A model generated the notes under the pieces. That model had not been told where the DNA came from and ran no database searches. It saw only the letters and a list, made by a program, of their open reading frames with translations. This document shows positions 8,268 through 17,616 of a stretch of DNA of 64,000 nucleotides, one piece after another; position 1 is the first letter of the stretch; each line of letters begins with the position of its first letter. This DNA is from Bacteroidota bacterium. Its GTDB lineage: Bacteria > Bacteroidota > Bacteroidia > Bacteroidales > Paludibacteraceae. The position numbers were made by a program, and so were the translations under genes. The stretch lies in assembly GCA_017860295.1 (NCBI GenBank), contig JAFNAS010000009.1, forward strand, positions 79,912-143,911, in the 5' to 3' direction.

Positions 8268-9203
8268 CTATTTCTTATGCAATTCGGCGAGATATTCCTG
8301 CTCCGGTTGGCCGGGTGTGGAAAAGAGAGTCGCGCTTCTACCCAATACTTTGAGATCCATGAGCGTCGTATAGCCGGAACGACAAAAAATACGGGGTGTT
8401 TCGAGCAGGTAAGTTTGCAGTTCACCACTCGAAATATCAGGAACCAGATCGATGTTTCCGATCGACCGGAGCGGCGCACGTAACCCCGGTTGTCCGGTAA
8501 CAATCAAGGTCAATTCCGCGTCGTTTTTAAACCTTTCGATCATTGATTGTTCAAATAAAATGCGATGGGGTTCCGGTCCGGATATAAGGCAAAGATTTGT
8601 GTAGTTTTTTTTTGAAGCCGCTTTTTCACGCATTGGAAACCGGGACAACCATCCGATGAACCGGGCATTGGGAGGAAGCGGATATTTATGAGAAAGATCG
8701 CCCGAAAGGTTATCTGTCCCCTCAACGTCGGGAATCCAGCATTCGTCGTAATGACGGATAATCCATAAATGAATCCGGCGCAAAATCGGCTCCATCCATC
8801 GGTAAGGCGCTCTGATGAGCAGCTGGTGGGTGATGTAAATCGATTTTGTCTGTTTATTCCAGAGCCCGAAACGGTTATCGGAAATAACGGTTTGAATATT
8901 CTCCTGCCGGATAATCGTTTTCAGCCGACGGTGTTCACGCACGACGCCGGCAATAATTTTCGGCAGTTGCCGCATCATGGCAAACAGTTGCGAACCTGAC
9001 GACGAATAACCGATTCGAAACCCCGGAAAGGCGATGGTTCCCATATCCGGGAATTCGTGTTGAAGCCAGCATAACGCGTCTCCATCGGCAGCGATAACCA
9101 CACGGTAGCCTTTGGCGTGGTATTCTCTGATAACCGGAACACAACGGGTGGCATGCCCTAATCCCCAGTTGAGCGGGGCGATCAAAACCGACGGACGAGC
9201 CAT
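8268..9203 (-). CDS. MurG-like (GT28-type) glycosyltransferase
   Basis: 311 residues, GT-B fold. The N-terminus MARPSVLIAPLNWGLGHATR has the glycine-rich GLGHATR loop typical of MurG/UDP-glycosyltransferase relatives, and the C-terminal half carries LCLISGPEPHR, LTLIVTGQPG and the donor-binding segment FCRSGYTTLMDLKVLGRSATLFSTPGQPEQEYLA, in which PGQPEQ contacts the sugar nucleotide in this family. The protein stops soon after that motif, somewhat shorter than usual, though no frameshifted continuation is visible. The start is 1 bp from the stop of the M64 peptidase gene, implying coupling, and the GGGP synthase follows. A role in glycosylating a lipid is an inference from that neighbour. Confidence 0.8.
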   Translation of the reverse strand: MARPSVLIAPLNWGLGHATRCVPVIREYHAKGYRVVIAADGDALCWLQHEFPDMGTIAFPGFRIGYSSSGSQLFAMMRQLPKIIAGVVREHRRLKTIIRQENIQTVISDNRFGLWNKQTKSIYITHQLLIRAPYRWMEPILRRIHLWIIRHYDECWIPDVEGTDNLSGDLSHKYPLPPNARFIGWLSRFPMREKAASKKNYTNLCLISGPEPHRILFEQSMIERFKNDAELTLIVTGQPGLRAPLRSIGNIDLVPDISSGELQTYLLETPRIFCRSGYTTLMDLKVLGRSATLFSTPGQPEQEYLAELHKK

Positions 9204-9204
9204 G

Positions 9205-10485
9205 TTATTCGGTTAAAAAACGAATCATTCTTTCAACCGCGCTCCGGCATACCGGGCAAAACTCGGGATAGGAGTTCGTACGCATCCTGCAATCGAACGA
9301 CGGACGGAACATGCCTTTGGTAATATAACCGCCTCCCTCAAAAACTCCCACTCTGTTTTTATACTGATCGACCGATGGTGTTGGCACAGGTGTACCCTTC
9401 GGCAAGTCGGCCTTCCACTTTGCATCGAACTTTACCAACGTTGTGATATTCGGTTCCCAGGGTTCTTGCTTGAGGTCGTACATACCGGCCAAAACATCTT
9501 GCTTTTCATAGAAATACTCATCGGCCAGCCCTCCGAACGAATGTCCGAACTCGTGCACAGACACTTGTGTGGTGTACTGATTGTCGGCCGTTACCAGCGT
9601 ATAAAAATTATAGATACCACCACCACCATAGCGGGAGGTGTTTGCCAAAATATAAATGGCATCGTAAGGCGCCAGCGCAGCATAATCGTATACTTTTTTC
9701 ACATTCAGGGTGGTGAGATACCGGGGTTCGTAGAAGGTATAAAAATTGGATCCGACAGCCGTATTTTTCCAAACGGAATCCTGCGGAACGGATACTCCCG
9801 AATCTTCTGAAGGTGCTGCAATGGCATACAAATTGATTCGCTCCCTATTCGAAGCAAAAGGTTCGTGTGTGCAGAGGTTTTTGAGCAGTTGTTGCGCGTC
9901 TTTATAAAACTTTTCCTGCTCCGCAGCGGTATACCCTTCGGCAATGACGGCAATATCGATCCCTTTGTCAGGCGTGGTGTTTTTACAAATTGTGTTGACC
10001 GGAACTTTCCGGGGGGCTCTTCTGTCGATCAGTTTATCGGAGGGTAATAAGTTGTAGCGAAATAACTCTTGCCATTGATCAAAGTCGGTTCTTTTCTCAA
10101 TTAATAGCACAACACTCCTCTTCGGATAAGGGAACTGAATGGCTTGTTCAAAACTTTTACTGGTTGTGGCAGCTTCGGGAGTCGATTGCCATTCGCGAAA
10201 AAGCGCGCTGAAACCGTTGCAGTAAATCACTTTCTGAGTAAGACTGTCCAATACCCTAAACCGGAAATCACCCAGATTCAGATCGGTGTCCAGATGTTTG
10301 CGTCGGCCTCCCCAAAAGGGTTCTTGTTTGACACCATCGAGATAAACCGAGATTTGATGAGCGTTGCCGCAAAAATGAAAATCGATCCGGCAAGCCCTGT
10401 CTGTAAAAAAATCGGAATAGGAAGGGGCGGCAAAAATGGATGCACAGACTGAAATGACGAATAAAGACAGGGCGTACTTTAGCAT
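9205..10485 (-). CDS. Secreted M64-family metallopeptidase (IgA peptidase-like)
   Basis: 426 residues with a signal peptide (MLKYALSLFVISVCASIFAAP). The zinc site HEFGHSFGGLADEY (about residues 308-321) matches the M64 signature, an extended HExxH with a following Asp-Glu-Tyr; the upstream segment DIAVIAEGYTAAEQEKFYKDA is also characteristic of the family. About 170 N-terminal residues form the accessory domain usual in Bacteroidota members. An in-frame ATG 33 bp upstream is possible, but the chosen one gives the better signal. M64 is named after a Clostridium IgA protease; the substrate here is unknown and IgA cleavage should not be assumed. Expected in the periplasm or outside. Confidence 0.88.
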   Translation of the reverse strand: MLKYALSLFVISVCASIFAAPSYSDFFTDRACRIDFHFCGNAHQISVYLDGVKQEPFWGGRRKHLDTDLNLGDFRFRVLDSLTQKVIYCNGFSALFREWQSTPEAATTSKSFEQAIQFPYPKRSVVLLIEKRTDFDQWQELFRYNLLPSDKLIDRRAPRKVPVNTICKNTTPDKGIDIAVIAEGYTAAEQEKFYKDAQQLLKNLCTHEPFASNRERINLYAIAAPSEDSGVSVPQDSVWKNTAVGSNFYTFYEPRYLTTLNVKKVYDYAALAPYDAIYILANTSRYGGGGIYNFYTLVTADNQYTTQVSVHEFGHSFGGLADEYFYEKQDVLAGMYDLKQEPWEPNITTLVKFDAKWKADLPKGTPVPTPSVDQYKNRVGVFEGGGYITKGMFRPSFDCRMRTNSYPEFCPVCRSAVERMIRFLTE

Positions 10486-10534
10486 AAATTTGAATATTGA
10501 GATAGAAATCGAATGCAAAATAAATCAAAATAAA

Positions 10535-10542
10535 CAAAACTA
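10535..10542 (-). promoter_or_regulatory. -7 element for the M64 peptidase operon
   Basis: TAGTTTTG on the minus strand, 49 bp before the chosen start of the peptidase gene. No clear -33 partner. Confidence 0.4.
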
Positions 10543-10607
10543 CGTCATAAAATCTCAAAAAGACTATATTTTGGGCGAAAAGTCGCCAGGTAGTAGCTAA
10601 TAATGCG

Positions 10608-10615
10608 TATTTTTG
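10608..10615 (+). promoter_or_regulatory. -7 element for the DUF3078 gene
   Basis: TATTTTTG, perfect to TAnnTTTG, 26 bp upstream of the ATG at 10642. A TTTG at 10570 is too far to be a standard -33 element. Confidence 0.5.
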
Positions 10616-10641
10616 CAGCCGTTATAAGCTGATTGAAGATA

Positions 10642-12042
10642 ATGAAGAAGTTCGTTTTTGGCATTTTGTTTGGTTGCGTTGCAGCTCTTTCTTTTGCTCA
10701 GCAGCCTCTTGAAATAAGAGGTAATGTGCAGCAGGAAGTTTTACGTGTTAACATTGATTCTATTGCTCTTTCTACTTTGAACAAAGAAATTCCTGTCGCC
10801 GATAGCCTGATCTCAAAATCGCAAATTGATTATAAATTGCTCCCCGATCGTTCTTATTATGAAAGCAATCCGTTATTCGGAGATCTTATCTTTACCGGAA
10901 TGAAACTCAGATTCAACCCTCCTTCGGCTCCGGTTGCGGCACAGATGCATAAGACATACGAAACGTATGGCAAAAAAGCCCTCTCCTATTTCACTCCTGT
11001 TTTTTTTGTGATGAGCAGAATGGATAGCCTGCGCGGTATGCAGCTGGAAACACTTATGGCTTCGAATCCACTTCGGATTAAAGACCATGTATGGAATCTT
11101 CCTGATCCGAGTCAGTTTGTTGTGAGGCATATTGCATCCCCAGGGCATAGAGATATGTATATCCGACGCAAATTCGATTTGGATAAACCCAAGAATATGA
11201 AGGTCAATGGGCTCGAGAAGGATCCTTGGTCTACCAAAGGAAGTTTGGCTATGCTGTTGTCTCAAAATTACACCTCCTCTAACTGGTATCAGGGAGGGAA
11301 AAGCAATCTGGCATCTCTGTTTGCTTTTGAGGCCAGTGCCAATTACGACGATCAAAAACGGATCCAGTGGGACAATTCAGTTTCGATCAAAACAGGCATT
11401 CAGAGTGAAAGTGCTGATACTTTGCGCCATTATTCGGTTACGGAAAATGAGATCCGGTTAAGCAGTAAGATTGGGTTAAAAGCTTACGAAAATTGGTATT
11501 ACAGTCTCTCGGGCGAATTTACTACCTATTCGTTAACTTCTTATTCGGCGCTGAATTCAACTACCAAAGTCAACGGTTTTTTATCTCCTTTGAGGCTTGA
11601 CCTTGGTATTGGTATGGATTACAAGTACAAGAAAAAATTGTCCGTATTGGTTACTCCTGTGTCGTATAAGTATATTTATTTTTCCGACACGATAAATTAC
11701 AACAAGAAGAATTTTAATGTGCTTTCCGGTAAGCGGACGCTGAGTGAGCTGGGTAGCTTAGTGAAGGTGGAATATACCGGAAAACTATCAAGTACGGTTG
11801 ATGTTTCCACCCGATTCTCGTTTTATACCAATTACCATAAAGTGGAAATCGATTGGGAGTCAACATTCGGATTTGAATTGAACCGCTATTTGGCGATTAA
11901 AACGATATTGCACCCTCGTTACGATACGGCCGTAATAGCCACCGGCGACAAGCATGCAAAGATTCAGATGAAAGAGTTGATGAGCTTTGGATTTACTTAT
12001 AAGTTTAATAACATCAAGGCAAAGAAAAGGCCGCTCCACTGA
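10642..12042 (+). CDS. DUF3078 outer-membrane-type protein
   Basis: 466 residues, signal peptide MKKFVFGILFGCVAALSFAQ. About residues 30-190 form an N-terminal region; the C-terminal 260 residues match the DUF3078 pattern: WSTKGSLAMLLSQNYTSSNWYQGGKSN followed by repeated amphipathic strands (IQWDNSVSIKTGI, NWYYSLSGEFTTYS, LDLGIGMDYKYKKKLSVLVTPVSYKY) that look like a beta barrel. Function unknown; the family is Bacteroidota-specific as far as I know. A TTG 9 bp upstream extends the frame but the ATG fits the signal peptide. Its 3' end overlaps the convergent HD-domain gene by 46 bp. Confidence 0.82.
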   Translation: MKKFVFGILFGCVAALSFAQQPLEIRGNVQQEVLRVNIDSIALSTLNKEIPVADSLISKSQIDYKLLPDRSYYESNPLFGDLIFTGMKLRFNPPSAPVAAQMHKTYETYGKKALSYFTPVFFVMSRMDSLRGMQLETLMASNPLRIKDHVWNLPDPSQFVVRHIASPGHRDMYIRRKFDLDKPKNMKVNGLEKDPWSTKGSLAMLLSQNYTSSNWYQGGKSNLASLFAFEASANYDDQKRIQWDNSVSIKTGIQSESADTLRHYSVTENEIRLSSKIGLKAYENWYYSLSGEFTTYSLTSYSALNSTTKVNGFLSPLRLDLGIGMDYKYKKKLSVLVTPVSYKYIYFSDTINYNKKNFNVLSGKRTLSELGSLVKVEYTGKLSSTVDVSTRFSFYTNYHKVEIDWESTFGFELNRYLAIKTILHPRYDTAVIATGDKHAKIQMKELMSFGFTYKFNNIKAKKRPLH

Positions 12043-12554
12043 TCGAAACGTGACAGCACTGCTTGCCCATACTTTGACAGAGTTTCGCGAACAGCTTCTA
12101 TCGGCAACTCAATGTCGTTTTTAGATTTTGAGTAAAATTTGTCGGCATAGCAAATGATCTGTTCTTCAATACTAACAGGCCTTAAATCGCGTAAGGGAAG
12201 CGGCAAATTATTCTCTTTTATATATTCTGCACTTAGCCCCGTTCCGGTGTGTCTTTCGCACACCAGTGCATGACGCGGTAGCCCTTCTGCTCTCAGAATA
12301 TCGGCTCCCAAATACCCGTGTTCAATGTATTTATGATCGCCATAACACTCTATTTGCGGCGCATTAGTAAGGAAGATGCCGATGTCATGCAACATGGCAG
12401 CTTCTGCAATAAATTCGGTGTCGGCCTGTAACTCGGGGTGTCGGAGCGAGATTTCAACAGCTTTGTGTGTGACGGATTGGCTATGCTTAAGCAAAATAGC
12501 ATATAATTGACTGTCTGTATTATAATATTTAGTCAGTATCGACAGTGGGCTCAT
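11997..12554 (-). CDS. HD-domain phosphohydrolase
   Basis: 185 residues. The HD signature is clear: His24/His30 in LLKHSQSVTH, His56-Asp57 in MLHDIGIF, a later His pair in CERHTGTG and Asp in CYADKFYSKS, in the order expected for a metal-dependent phosphohydrolase of the HDIG/YqeK-like type. The substrate cannot be told (nucleotides are common). The start gives MSPLSILTKYY with a minus-strand promoter about 24 bp upstream. Its last 46 bp are antisense to the end of the DUF3078 gene; both frames are intact, so this is a real convergent overlap. Confidence 0.85.
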   Translation of the reverse strand: MSPLSILTKYYNTDSQLYAILLKHSQSVTHKAVEISLRHPELQADTEFIAEAAMLHDIGIFLTNAPQIECYGDHKYIEHGYLGADILRAEGLPRHALVCERHTGTGLSAEYIKENNLPLPLRDLRPVSIEEQIICYADKFYSKSKNDIELPIEAVRETLSKYGQAVLSRFDQWSGLFFALMLLNL

Positions 12555-12564
12555 TTTTTTATTG

Positions 12565-12585
12565 TATTTTTGATGGTCAAATATA
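12565..12585. promoter_or_regulatory. Divergent -7 elements between the HD gene and mscS
   Basis: Plus strand: TATTTTTG at 12565-12572, 79 bp before the mscS start. Minus strand: TATATTTG at 12578-12585, 23 bp before the HD gene start. Both match TAnnTTTG and are only 5 bp apart, so the two polymerases would exclude each other. Confidence 0.5.
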
Positions 12586-12651
12586 CTGAGAAATTCTTTT
12601 TAGGAGAAAATATTCGGCACATCTTTGAAAACAAATAGAAATTAAAACGAT

Positions 12652-13497
12652 ATGGGACACGGAACAATGAACTTAATGGAGGAGGCAATTTGGATTGGAG
12701 GTGCCATCATCATTACTTTTTTTGCTGTTAAAACATCTTCATGGTTACTGAAACGGGCATTTACCCGGGCGGCAACGAGGATGAAAATGGATCCGACCAA
12801 CTATTCATTTCTGAAAAATACGATCAATTTTTTTGTAGTTGTAGCCGGTGTTTTATTTTTGTTCAATAAGATTCCGGAGTTTAAGCGCATTGGCTCTGCA
12901 ATGTTGGCCGGAGCTGCCATTTTGACGGCAGCCATCGGTTTCGCGGCTCAACAATCGGTAGCCAATATTATCAGTGGCATCTTTATTATTCTTTTCAAAC
13001 CCTTCCGAGTTGGCGATACGGTAATTTTGCCCGACGCCAACCGTGGTGTGGTGGAAGACATAACCTTGCGTCACACGGTTATTCGCGATCCAGAAAACAG
13101 GAGCATTATAGTCCCTAACACTACGATAAATTCATCTACGATTATCAATTCTACCTTTGCTGATCAACCGGTGTGTGCATTTATTGAGGTCGGTATCAGT
13201 TATGCTGCCGATATTGATAGAGCCATGGCGTTGATGCAAGACGAAGTGATAAAGCATCCGTTGCTGATCGATAACAGAAATAACGAACAGAAGGAGGCTG
13301 AGGTTTCGGTTGTAACTGTGAGGGTACTGGAGCTTGGCGATTTTGCCATTAAACTAAGGGCCTGGGCTTGGGCAGCGAACTCGGGGAATGCCTTTGTGAT
13401 GAAATGCGATTTGTTGAAAGCGATAAAAGAACGGTTTGATAAAGCGGAAATAGAAATACCATATCCCTCTCAGAACGTTTGGATTAAACGAGATTGA
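12652..13497 (+). CDS. MscS-family mechanosensitive channel
   Basis: 281 residues, the size of E. coli MscS. Three transmembrane segments (about 10-30, 55-75, 80-105), the third being the glycine/alanine-rich pore helix (MLAGAAILTAAIGFAAQQSVANIISG), followed by the MscS beta domain with PFRVGDTVILPDANRGVVEDITLRHTVIR, the family signature, and a C-terminal alpha/beta domain. Opens on membrane tension to release solutes after hypo-osmotic shock. It is followed 40 bp later by a ClC channel gene in the same direction, so the pair may serve ion and osmotic homeostasis together (inference). Confidence 0.94.
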   Translation: MGHGTMNLMEEAIWIGGAIIITFFAVKTSSWLLKRAFTRAATRMKMDPTNYSFLKNTINFFVVVAGVLFLFNKIPEFKRIGSAMLAGAAILTAAIGFAAQQSVANIISGIFIILFKPFRVGDTVILPDANRGVVEDITLRHTVIRDPENRSIIVPNTTINSSTIINSTFADQPVCAFIEVGISYAADIDRAMALMQDEVIKHPLLIDNRNNEQKEAEVSVVTVRVLELGDFAIKLRAWAWAANSGNAFVMKCDLLKAIKERFDKAEIEIPYPSQNVWIKRD

Positions 13498-13537
13498 AGT
13501 GGATATTTTGCTTACAGAGTGTGATTTATAAAGTAAT

Positions 13538-15313
13538 ATGAATAAAAGATTTAGATATTCGGATCTGATTTTGTGGCGGGAACAGCATGTTGCAGAAAGG
13601 CAGTTCGTCCTATTTTTGAGTTGTCTGGTAGGCTTATTTACCGGACTGGCTGCATTTATCTTAAAATTGTCCATTCATGGCATCCAGACACTCCTCACGC
13701 ATCGGTTTTCACTGGAGTCGGCTAACTATTGGTATCTGATCTTACCGGTAATAGGTATTTTTATTTCTGGATGGTTTGTCCGAAACATAGTGAGGGATGA
13801 TATCGGACATGGAGTCACTAAGATATTGTATGCTATTTCTCAACGGAAAGCAATTATTAAACTACATAATATTTGGAGTTCAGTGGTTGGTAGTGCCATC
13901 ACTATCGGGTTTGGTGGCTCGGTAGGAGCCGAAGCTCCTGCTGTTTTAACCGGTTCGGCGATAGGATCCAATCTTGGAAAATTTTTCAAAATGAGCCAAA
14001 AAACGTTGATGTTGTTGGTAGGTTGCGGTGCTGCAGGCGCTATCAGCGGTATCTTTAAGGCTCCCATTGCCGGCGTGCTCTTTACGCTTGAGGTATTGAT
14101 GCTTGATATGACGATGGCTTCGGTGGTTCCATTGATGATTTCATCTGTTACAGCTGCCTCGTTGACCTATTTCCTGTCTGGGTCTCAGTTTATGTTTCAT
14201 TTTACGGTATCCTCTCCGTTTTCTATCGACAGAATTCCTTATTTGATTGTTCTAGGAATTGTTTGCGGGTTTGTTTCTTTATATTTTACCCGAGGCATGA
14301 ATGCGTTGGAAAATATCTTTCGAAAGTTAAACACGCCTTATCGCAAGCTCGCTTTTGGCGGCGTAATGCTTAGCTTGCTAATCTTCTTGTTTCCCCCATT
14401 GTATGGAGAAGGTTACGATGTGATTAGCTCTCTTTTAGCAGGTAATTCGGAGACTTTGTTCGAAAAGAGTCTTTTCTATAATTTTCGCTTCAATACCTGG
14501 GCAATCATTCTTTATCTGATAGCTGTTATTTTCTTCAAAATCTTTGCCAGTACGGCAACCAATGGAGGTGGTGGCGTCGGTGGAGTTTTTGCACCCAGTT
14601 TGTTTGTAGGGTGCGTAACCGGTTATTTTGTCGCATTCGTATTGAATCATTTTTTGGGTTTCAATCTGCCGGTCGAGAATTTTGCATTTGCGGGTATGGC
14701 GGGAGTGATGTCGGCAGTGATGCATTCACCACTGACGGCTATCTTCCTGATCGCAGAACTGACTGGTGGCTATTCTTTGTTCATGACCCTGATGATTACA
14801 TCTGTTATCGCATTTCTCACCATCATTATTTTCGAACCGCACAGCATTTATGCCATGCGACTTGCTAAAAAGGGGGAACTGTTGACACACAATAAAGATA
14901 AAGCCGTTCTGACTTTGCTCAAAATGGAAAACGTGATTGAAACGGATATGGATATTGTGCGACCGGATAACACGTTGGGCGATTTGGTGAAAGTAATCTC
15001 CAATTCAAATAGAAATGTTTATCCTGTAGTCGATTATAAAGGAAAACTATTGGGGATACTTCCCTTGAGTGAAGTGCGAAATATTATGTTTCGTCCTGAA
15101 TTGTACCATCGCTTTAAAGTCAGCCAACTGATGATTTCTCCGCCGGCACTGCTCTCATCCAAAGATTCGATGGAGAAGGTGATGAGTGTGTTTGAAAGCA
15201 CACAGGCATGGAACCTTCCGGTAGTTGATAATGGAAAATATATGGGTTTTGTCTCTAAAGCTAAAATATTTAATGCTTATCGTCGAGTGTTAGTCCACTT
15301 TTCCGACGAATAG
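13538..15313 (+). CDS. ClC-type chloride channel/antiporter with C-terminal CBS pair
   Basis: 591 residues, with about 12-14 hydrophobic helices (to about residue 440) and two CBS domains (about 455-515 and 525-588; FVSKAKIFNAYRRV at the end). Selectivity-filter motifs are visible: GFGGSVGAEAPAVLTG (about 125-140; GxxGxE(A/G)P) and GGGGVGGVFAPSLFVG (GxFxP), with a final Tyr region IYAMR before the CBS part. Whether it is a channel or a Cl-/H+ exchanger is uncertain: the internal gating glutamate is in GAEAP, and the second proton glutamate was not assigned. CBS domains suggest nucleotide control. Confidence 0.92.
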   Translation: MNKRFRYSDLILWREQHVAERQFVLFLSCLVGLFTGLAAFILKLSIHGIQTLLTHRFSLESANYWYLILPVIGIFISGWFVRNIVRDDIGHGVTKILYAISQRKAIIKLHNIWSSVVGSAITIGFGGSVGAEAPAVLTGSAIGSNLGKFFKMSQKTLMLLVGCGAAGAISGIFKAPIAGVLFTLEVLMLDMTMASVVPLMISSVTAASLTYFLSGSQFMFHFTVSSPFSIDRIPYLIVLGIVCGFVSLYFTRGMNALENIFRKLNTPYRKLAFGGVMLSLLIFLFPPLYGEGYDVISSLLAGNSETLFEKSLFYNFRFNTWAIILYLIAVIFFKIFASTATNGGGGVGGVFAPSLFVGCVTGYFVAFVLNHFLGFNLPVENFAFAGMAGVMSAVMHSPLTAIFLIAELTGGYSLFMTLMITSVIAFLTIIIFEPHSIYAMRLAKKGELLTHNKDKAVLTLLKMENVIETDMDIVRPDNTLGDLVKVISNSNRNVYPVVDYKGKLLGILPLSEVRNIMFRPELYHRFKVSQLMISPPALLSSKDSMEKVMSVFESTQAWNLPVVDNGKYMGFVSKAKIFNAYRRVLVHFSDE

Positions 15314-15394
15314 GTTTCTTCGACTTTCCTATTTCAAACACAAACAATCTCATGCACCTGATTTGAGGATACTTCCCATTCTTTTCTACCCATT

Positions 15395-17521
15395 ATGCTT
15401 TTATTTAGTGCAATCATTGCCGAAGAATTACACCTTCGTGAACAACAAGTAAAAAACACCATCGATTTACTTGACGAGGGGTCAACTATACCATTTATAA
15501 GCCGTTATCGAAAGGAACGCACCGGCTCGCTCAATGAGGTGCAAATTACCGCTATCAGAGAACGCTATGAAAAATTGTGCGAACTCGAAAAACGCAAACA
15601 AACCGTGTTGGCCTCTATCGGGGAACAAGAGAAACTGACCGACGATTTACGCAAGCGGATTGAGGATTGTTTGTCGATGACCGAGCTGGAAGATATTTAT
15701 TTGCCATATAAACCCAAACGTCGTACCAGAGCTGAAATGGCTCGCGAAAAAGGGCTAGAGCCCCTAGCTAAACTGTTGATGCGGCAGGTTGACAACAATG
15801 TGAAAAACGCGGCATCAGCCTATGTGAAAGGAGAGGTAAAAGATGCTGACGATGCTTTAAAGGGAGCCCGCGATATTATTGCAGAATGGGTAAACGAAGA
15901 CGAAACAGCACGACATGCGGTACGGTCGATTTTTGCCCGCGAAGCGGTCATCTCCTCGCGGGTAGTAAAAGGAAAAGAAACTGAAGGAGATAAGTATCGC
16001 GACTATTTTGAATCGGATGAACCGTTGAGACGGTGCACCTCTCACCGTTTGCTGGCAATGCGCCGGGGCGAAACAGAAGGTATTTTGCGGATTGCTATTC
16101 AGCCGGAAGAGGATCATTGCTTAGAACGATTGGACAGGCTCTTTGTGAAAAATCGTAATGCTGCCTCCGATCAGGTATCGATAGCTATTTCAGATAGTTA
16201 TAAGCGGCTATTGAAGCCAAGTATTGAAACCGAGTTTGCGGCTTCGAGTAAAGAAACGGCAGATGCGGAAGCAATTCGCGTTTTTGCCGACAATCTCCAC
16301 CAGTTGTTGCTTGCTGCTCCGCTTGGTTCGCAGAGAGTGATGGGCGTCGATCCAGGCTTCCGTACAGGATGTAAAATCGTATGCTTGAACGAACAGGGCG
16401 ATTTATTGCATCATGATGTAATATATCCGCATCCTCCGCAGTATGAAGCCCCGAAAGCAGCAGAAAAAATAACCAAGTTGATTGCGCAGTTTCAAATACA
16501 AGCTGTAGCCATTGGTAATGGTACTGCCAGTCGCGAAACCGAGCAGTTTTTCCAAAATTACATCCCTCAGCAAATTCTACAAGTATTTGTTGTAAGCGAG
16601 AACGGAGCATCGGTTTATTCTGCATCAAAAATAGCCCGCGAAGAGTTTCCGGATAAGGATGTGACGGTGCGGGGTGCCGTATCGATTGCCCGACGTTTGA
16701 TGGATCCGCTATCTGAATTGGTTAAAATTGATCCGAAAGCGATCGGTGTCGGCCAGTATCAGCATGATGTAAATCAGTCGGCTTTGAAAACGGCACTCGA
16801 TCAAACGGTGGAAAATTGTGTGAATAAAGTAGGTGTACAGGTGAACACGGCGAGTAAATATCTGCTGACCTATATTTCGGGACTGGGACCGCAATTGGCT
16901 CAAAATATCTTGGATTATAGAACGGCTAACGGCGCTTTCAGATCGAGAAAAGAGTTGATGAAGGTGCCGAAAATGGGAGCAAAGACTTTTGAGCAAGCGG
17001 CCGGATTTTTACGGGTTGAAAATGCCGAAAATCCGCTCGATAACTCGGCTGTACATCCCGAAAGCTATTCGGTTGTGCAAAGAATGGCTAAAGATCTGAA
17101 TTGCAAAGTAGACGATTTAATTGACAATCAAGAATTACGAAAAAGCATTGATATTCAGAAATATGTAACCGAAAAAACAGGATTGCCTACGTTGACCGAT
17201 ATTATGGAAGAGTTGGCAAAGCCGGGTCGTGATCCCCGACAAAAACTGGAAGCATTCGTATTCGATCCGACAATTAAGGTAATCGAAGATCTTAAAACGG
17301 GACAATTGGTGCCAGGCATCATAACGAATATTACCAATTTCGGAGCTTTTGTCGACATCGGAATTCATGAAAACGGATTGGTCCATGTTTCTCAGATTGC
17401 CAATAAGTATATCTGTAATCCGGCTGAAATACTTTCTTTGCATCAGCATGTTATGGTGAAAATTCTGGATGTAGACTTGATTCGAAAAAGGATTGCGCTT
17501 TCTATGAAAGAGATAGAATAG
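15395..17521 (+). CDS. tex: Tex-family transcription accessory protein (S1 RNA-binding)
   Basis: 708 residues in the classic Tex order: N-terminal helical region with FISRYRKERTGSLNEVQI and LEDIYLPYKPKRRTRAEMAREKGLEPLA (about 35-130), YqgF/RNase H-like domain with VMGVDPGFRTGCKIV (about 315-440), helix-hairpin-helix pair (LTYISGLGPQLAQNILDYR and KELMKVPKMGAKTFEQAAGF, about 490-560), and a C-terminal S1 domain (GQLVPGIITNITNFGAFVDIG, about 635-708). Cytosolic nucleic-acid-binding protein that influences transcription; exact role unsettled. Preceded by an 81-bp gap after the ClC gene without an evident promoter. Confidence 0.95.
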   Translation: MLLFSAIIAEELHLREQQVKNTIDLLDEGSTIPFISRYRKERTGSLNEVQITAIRERYEKLCELEKRKQTVLASIGEQEKLTDDLRKRIEDCLSMTELEDIYLPYKPKRRTRAEMAREKGLEPLAKLLMRQVDNNVKNAASAYVKGEVKDADDALKGARDIIAEWVNEDETARHAVRSIFAREAVISSRVVKGKETEGDKYRDYFESDEPLRRCTSHRLLAMRRGETEGILRIAIQPEEDHCLERLDRLFVKNRNAASDQVSIAISDSYKRLLKPSIETEFAASSKETADAEAIRVFADNLHQLLLAAPLGSQRVMGVDPGFRTGCKIVCLNEQGDLLHHDVIYPHPPQYEAPKAAEKITKLIAQFQIQAVAIGNGTASRETEQFFQNYIPQQILQVFVVSENGASVYSASKIAREEFPDKDVTVRGAVSIARRLMDPLSELVKIDPKAIGVGQYQHDVNQSALKTALDQTVENCVNKVGVQVNTASKYLLTYISGLGPQLAQNILDYRTANGAFRSRKELMKVPKMGAKTFEQAAGFLRVENAENPLDNSAVHPESYSVVQRMAKDLNCKVDDLIDNQELRKSIDIQKYVTEKTGLPTLTDIMEELAKPGRDPRQKLEAFVFDPTIKVIEDLKTGQLVPGIITNITNFGAFVDIGIHENGLVHVSQIANKYICNPAEILSLHQHVMVKILDVDLIRKRIALSMKEIE

Positions 17522-17586
17522 CAAAATAAACAGAACGATATTCCGTTCATTAATTTAAAGAACGTAGGCAAACGTATATTTTGCCG

Positions 17587-17594
17587 TATATTTG
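17587..17594 (+). promoter_or_regulatory. -7 element for the 17.6-kb barrel protein gene
   Basis: TATATTTG, 22 bp before the ATG at 17617. No well-spaced -33 element was found. Confidence 0.5.
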
Positions 17595-17616
17595 TGAAAT
17601 ATTAAACAGGATGACT

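Noticed and set aside
8225..8503. Considered a frameshifted continuation of the glycosyltransferase C-terminus
   Set aside because: The alternative-frame peptide shows no resemblance to the expected MurG-like C-terminus, so the stop at 8268 is taken as natural.
16185..16628. Minus-strand frame within tex
   Set aside because: Antisense to conserved Tex coding sequence with no family features.
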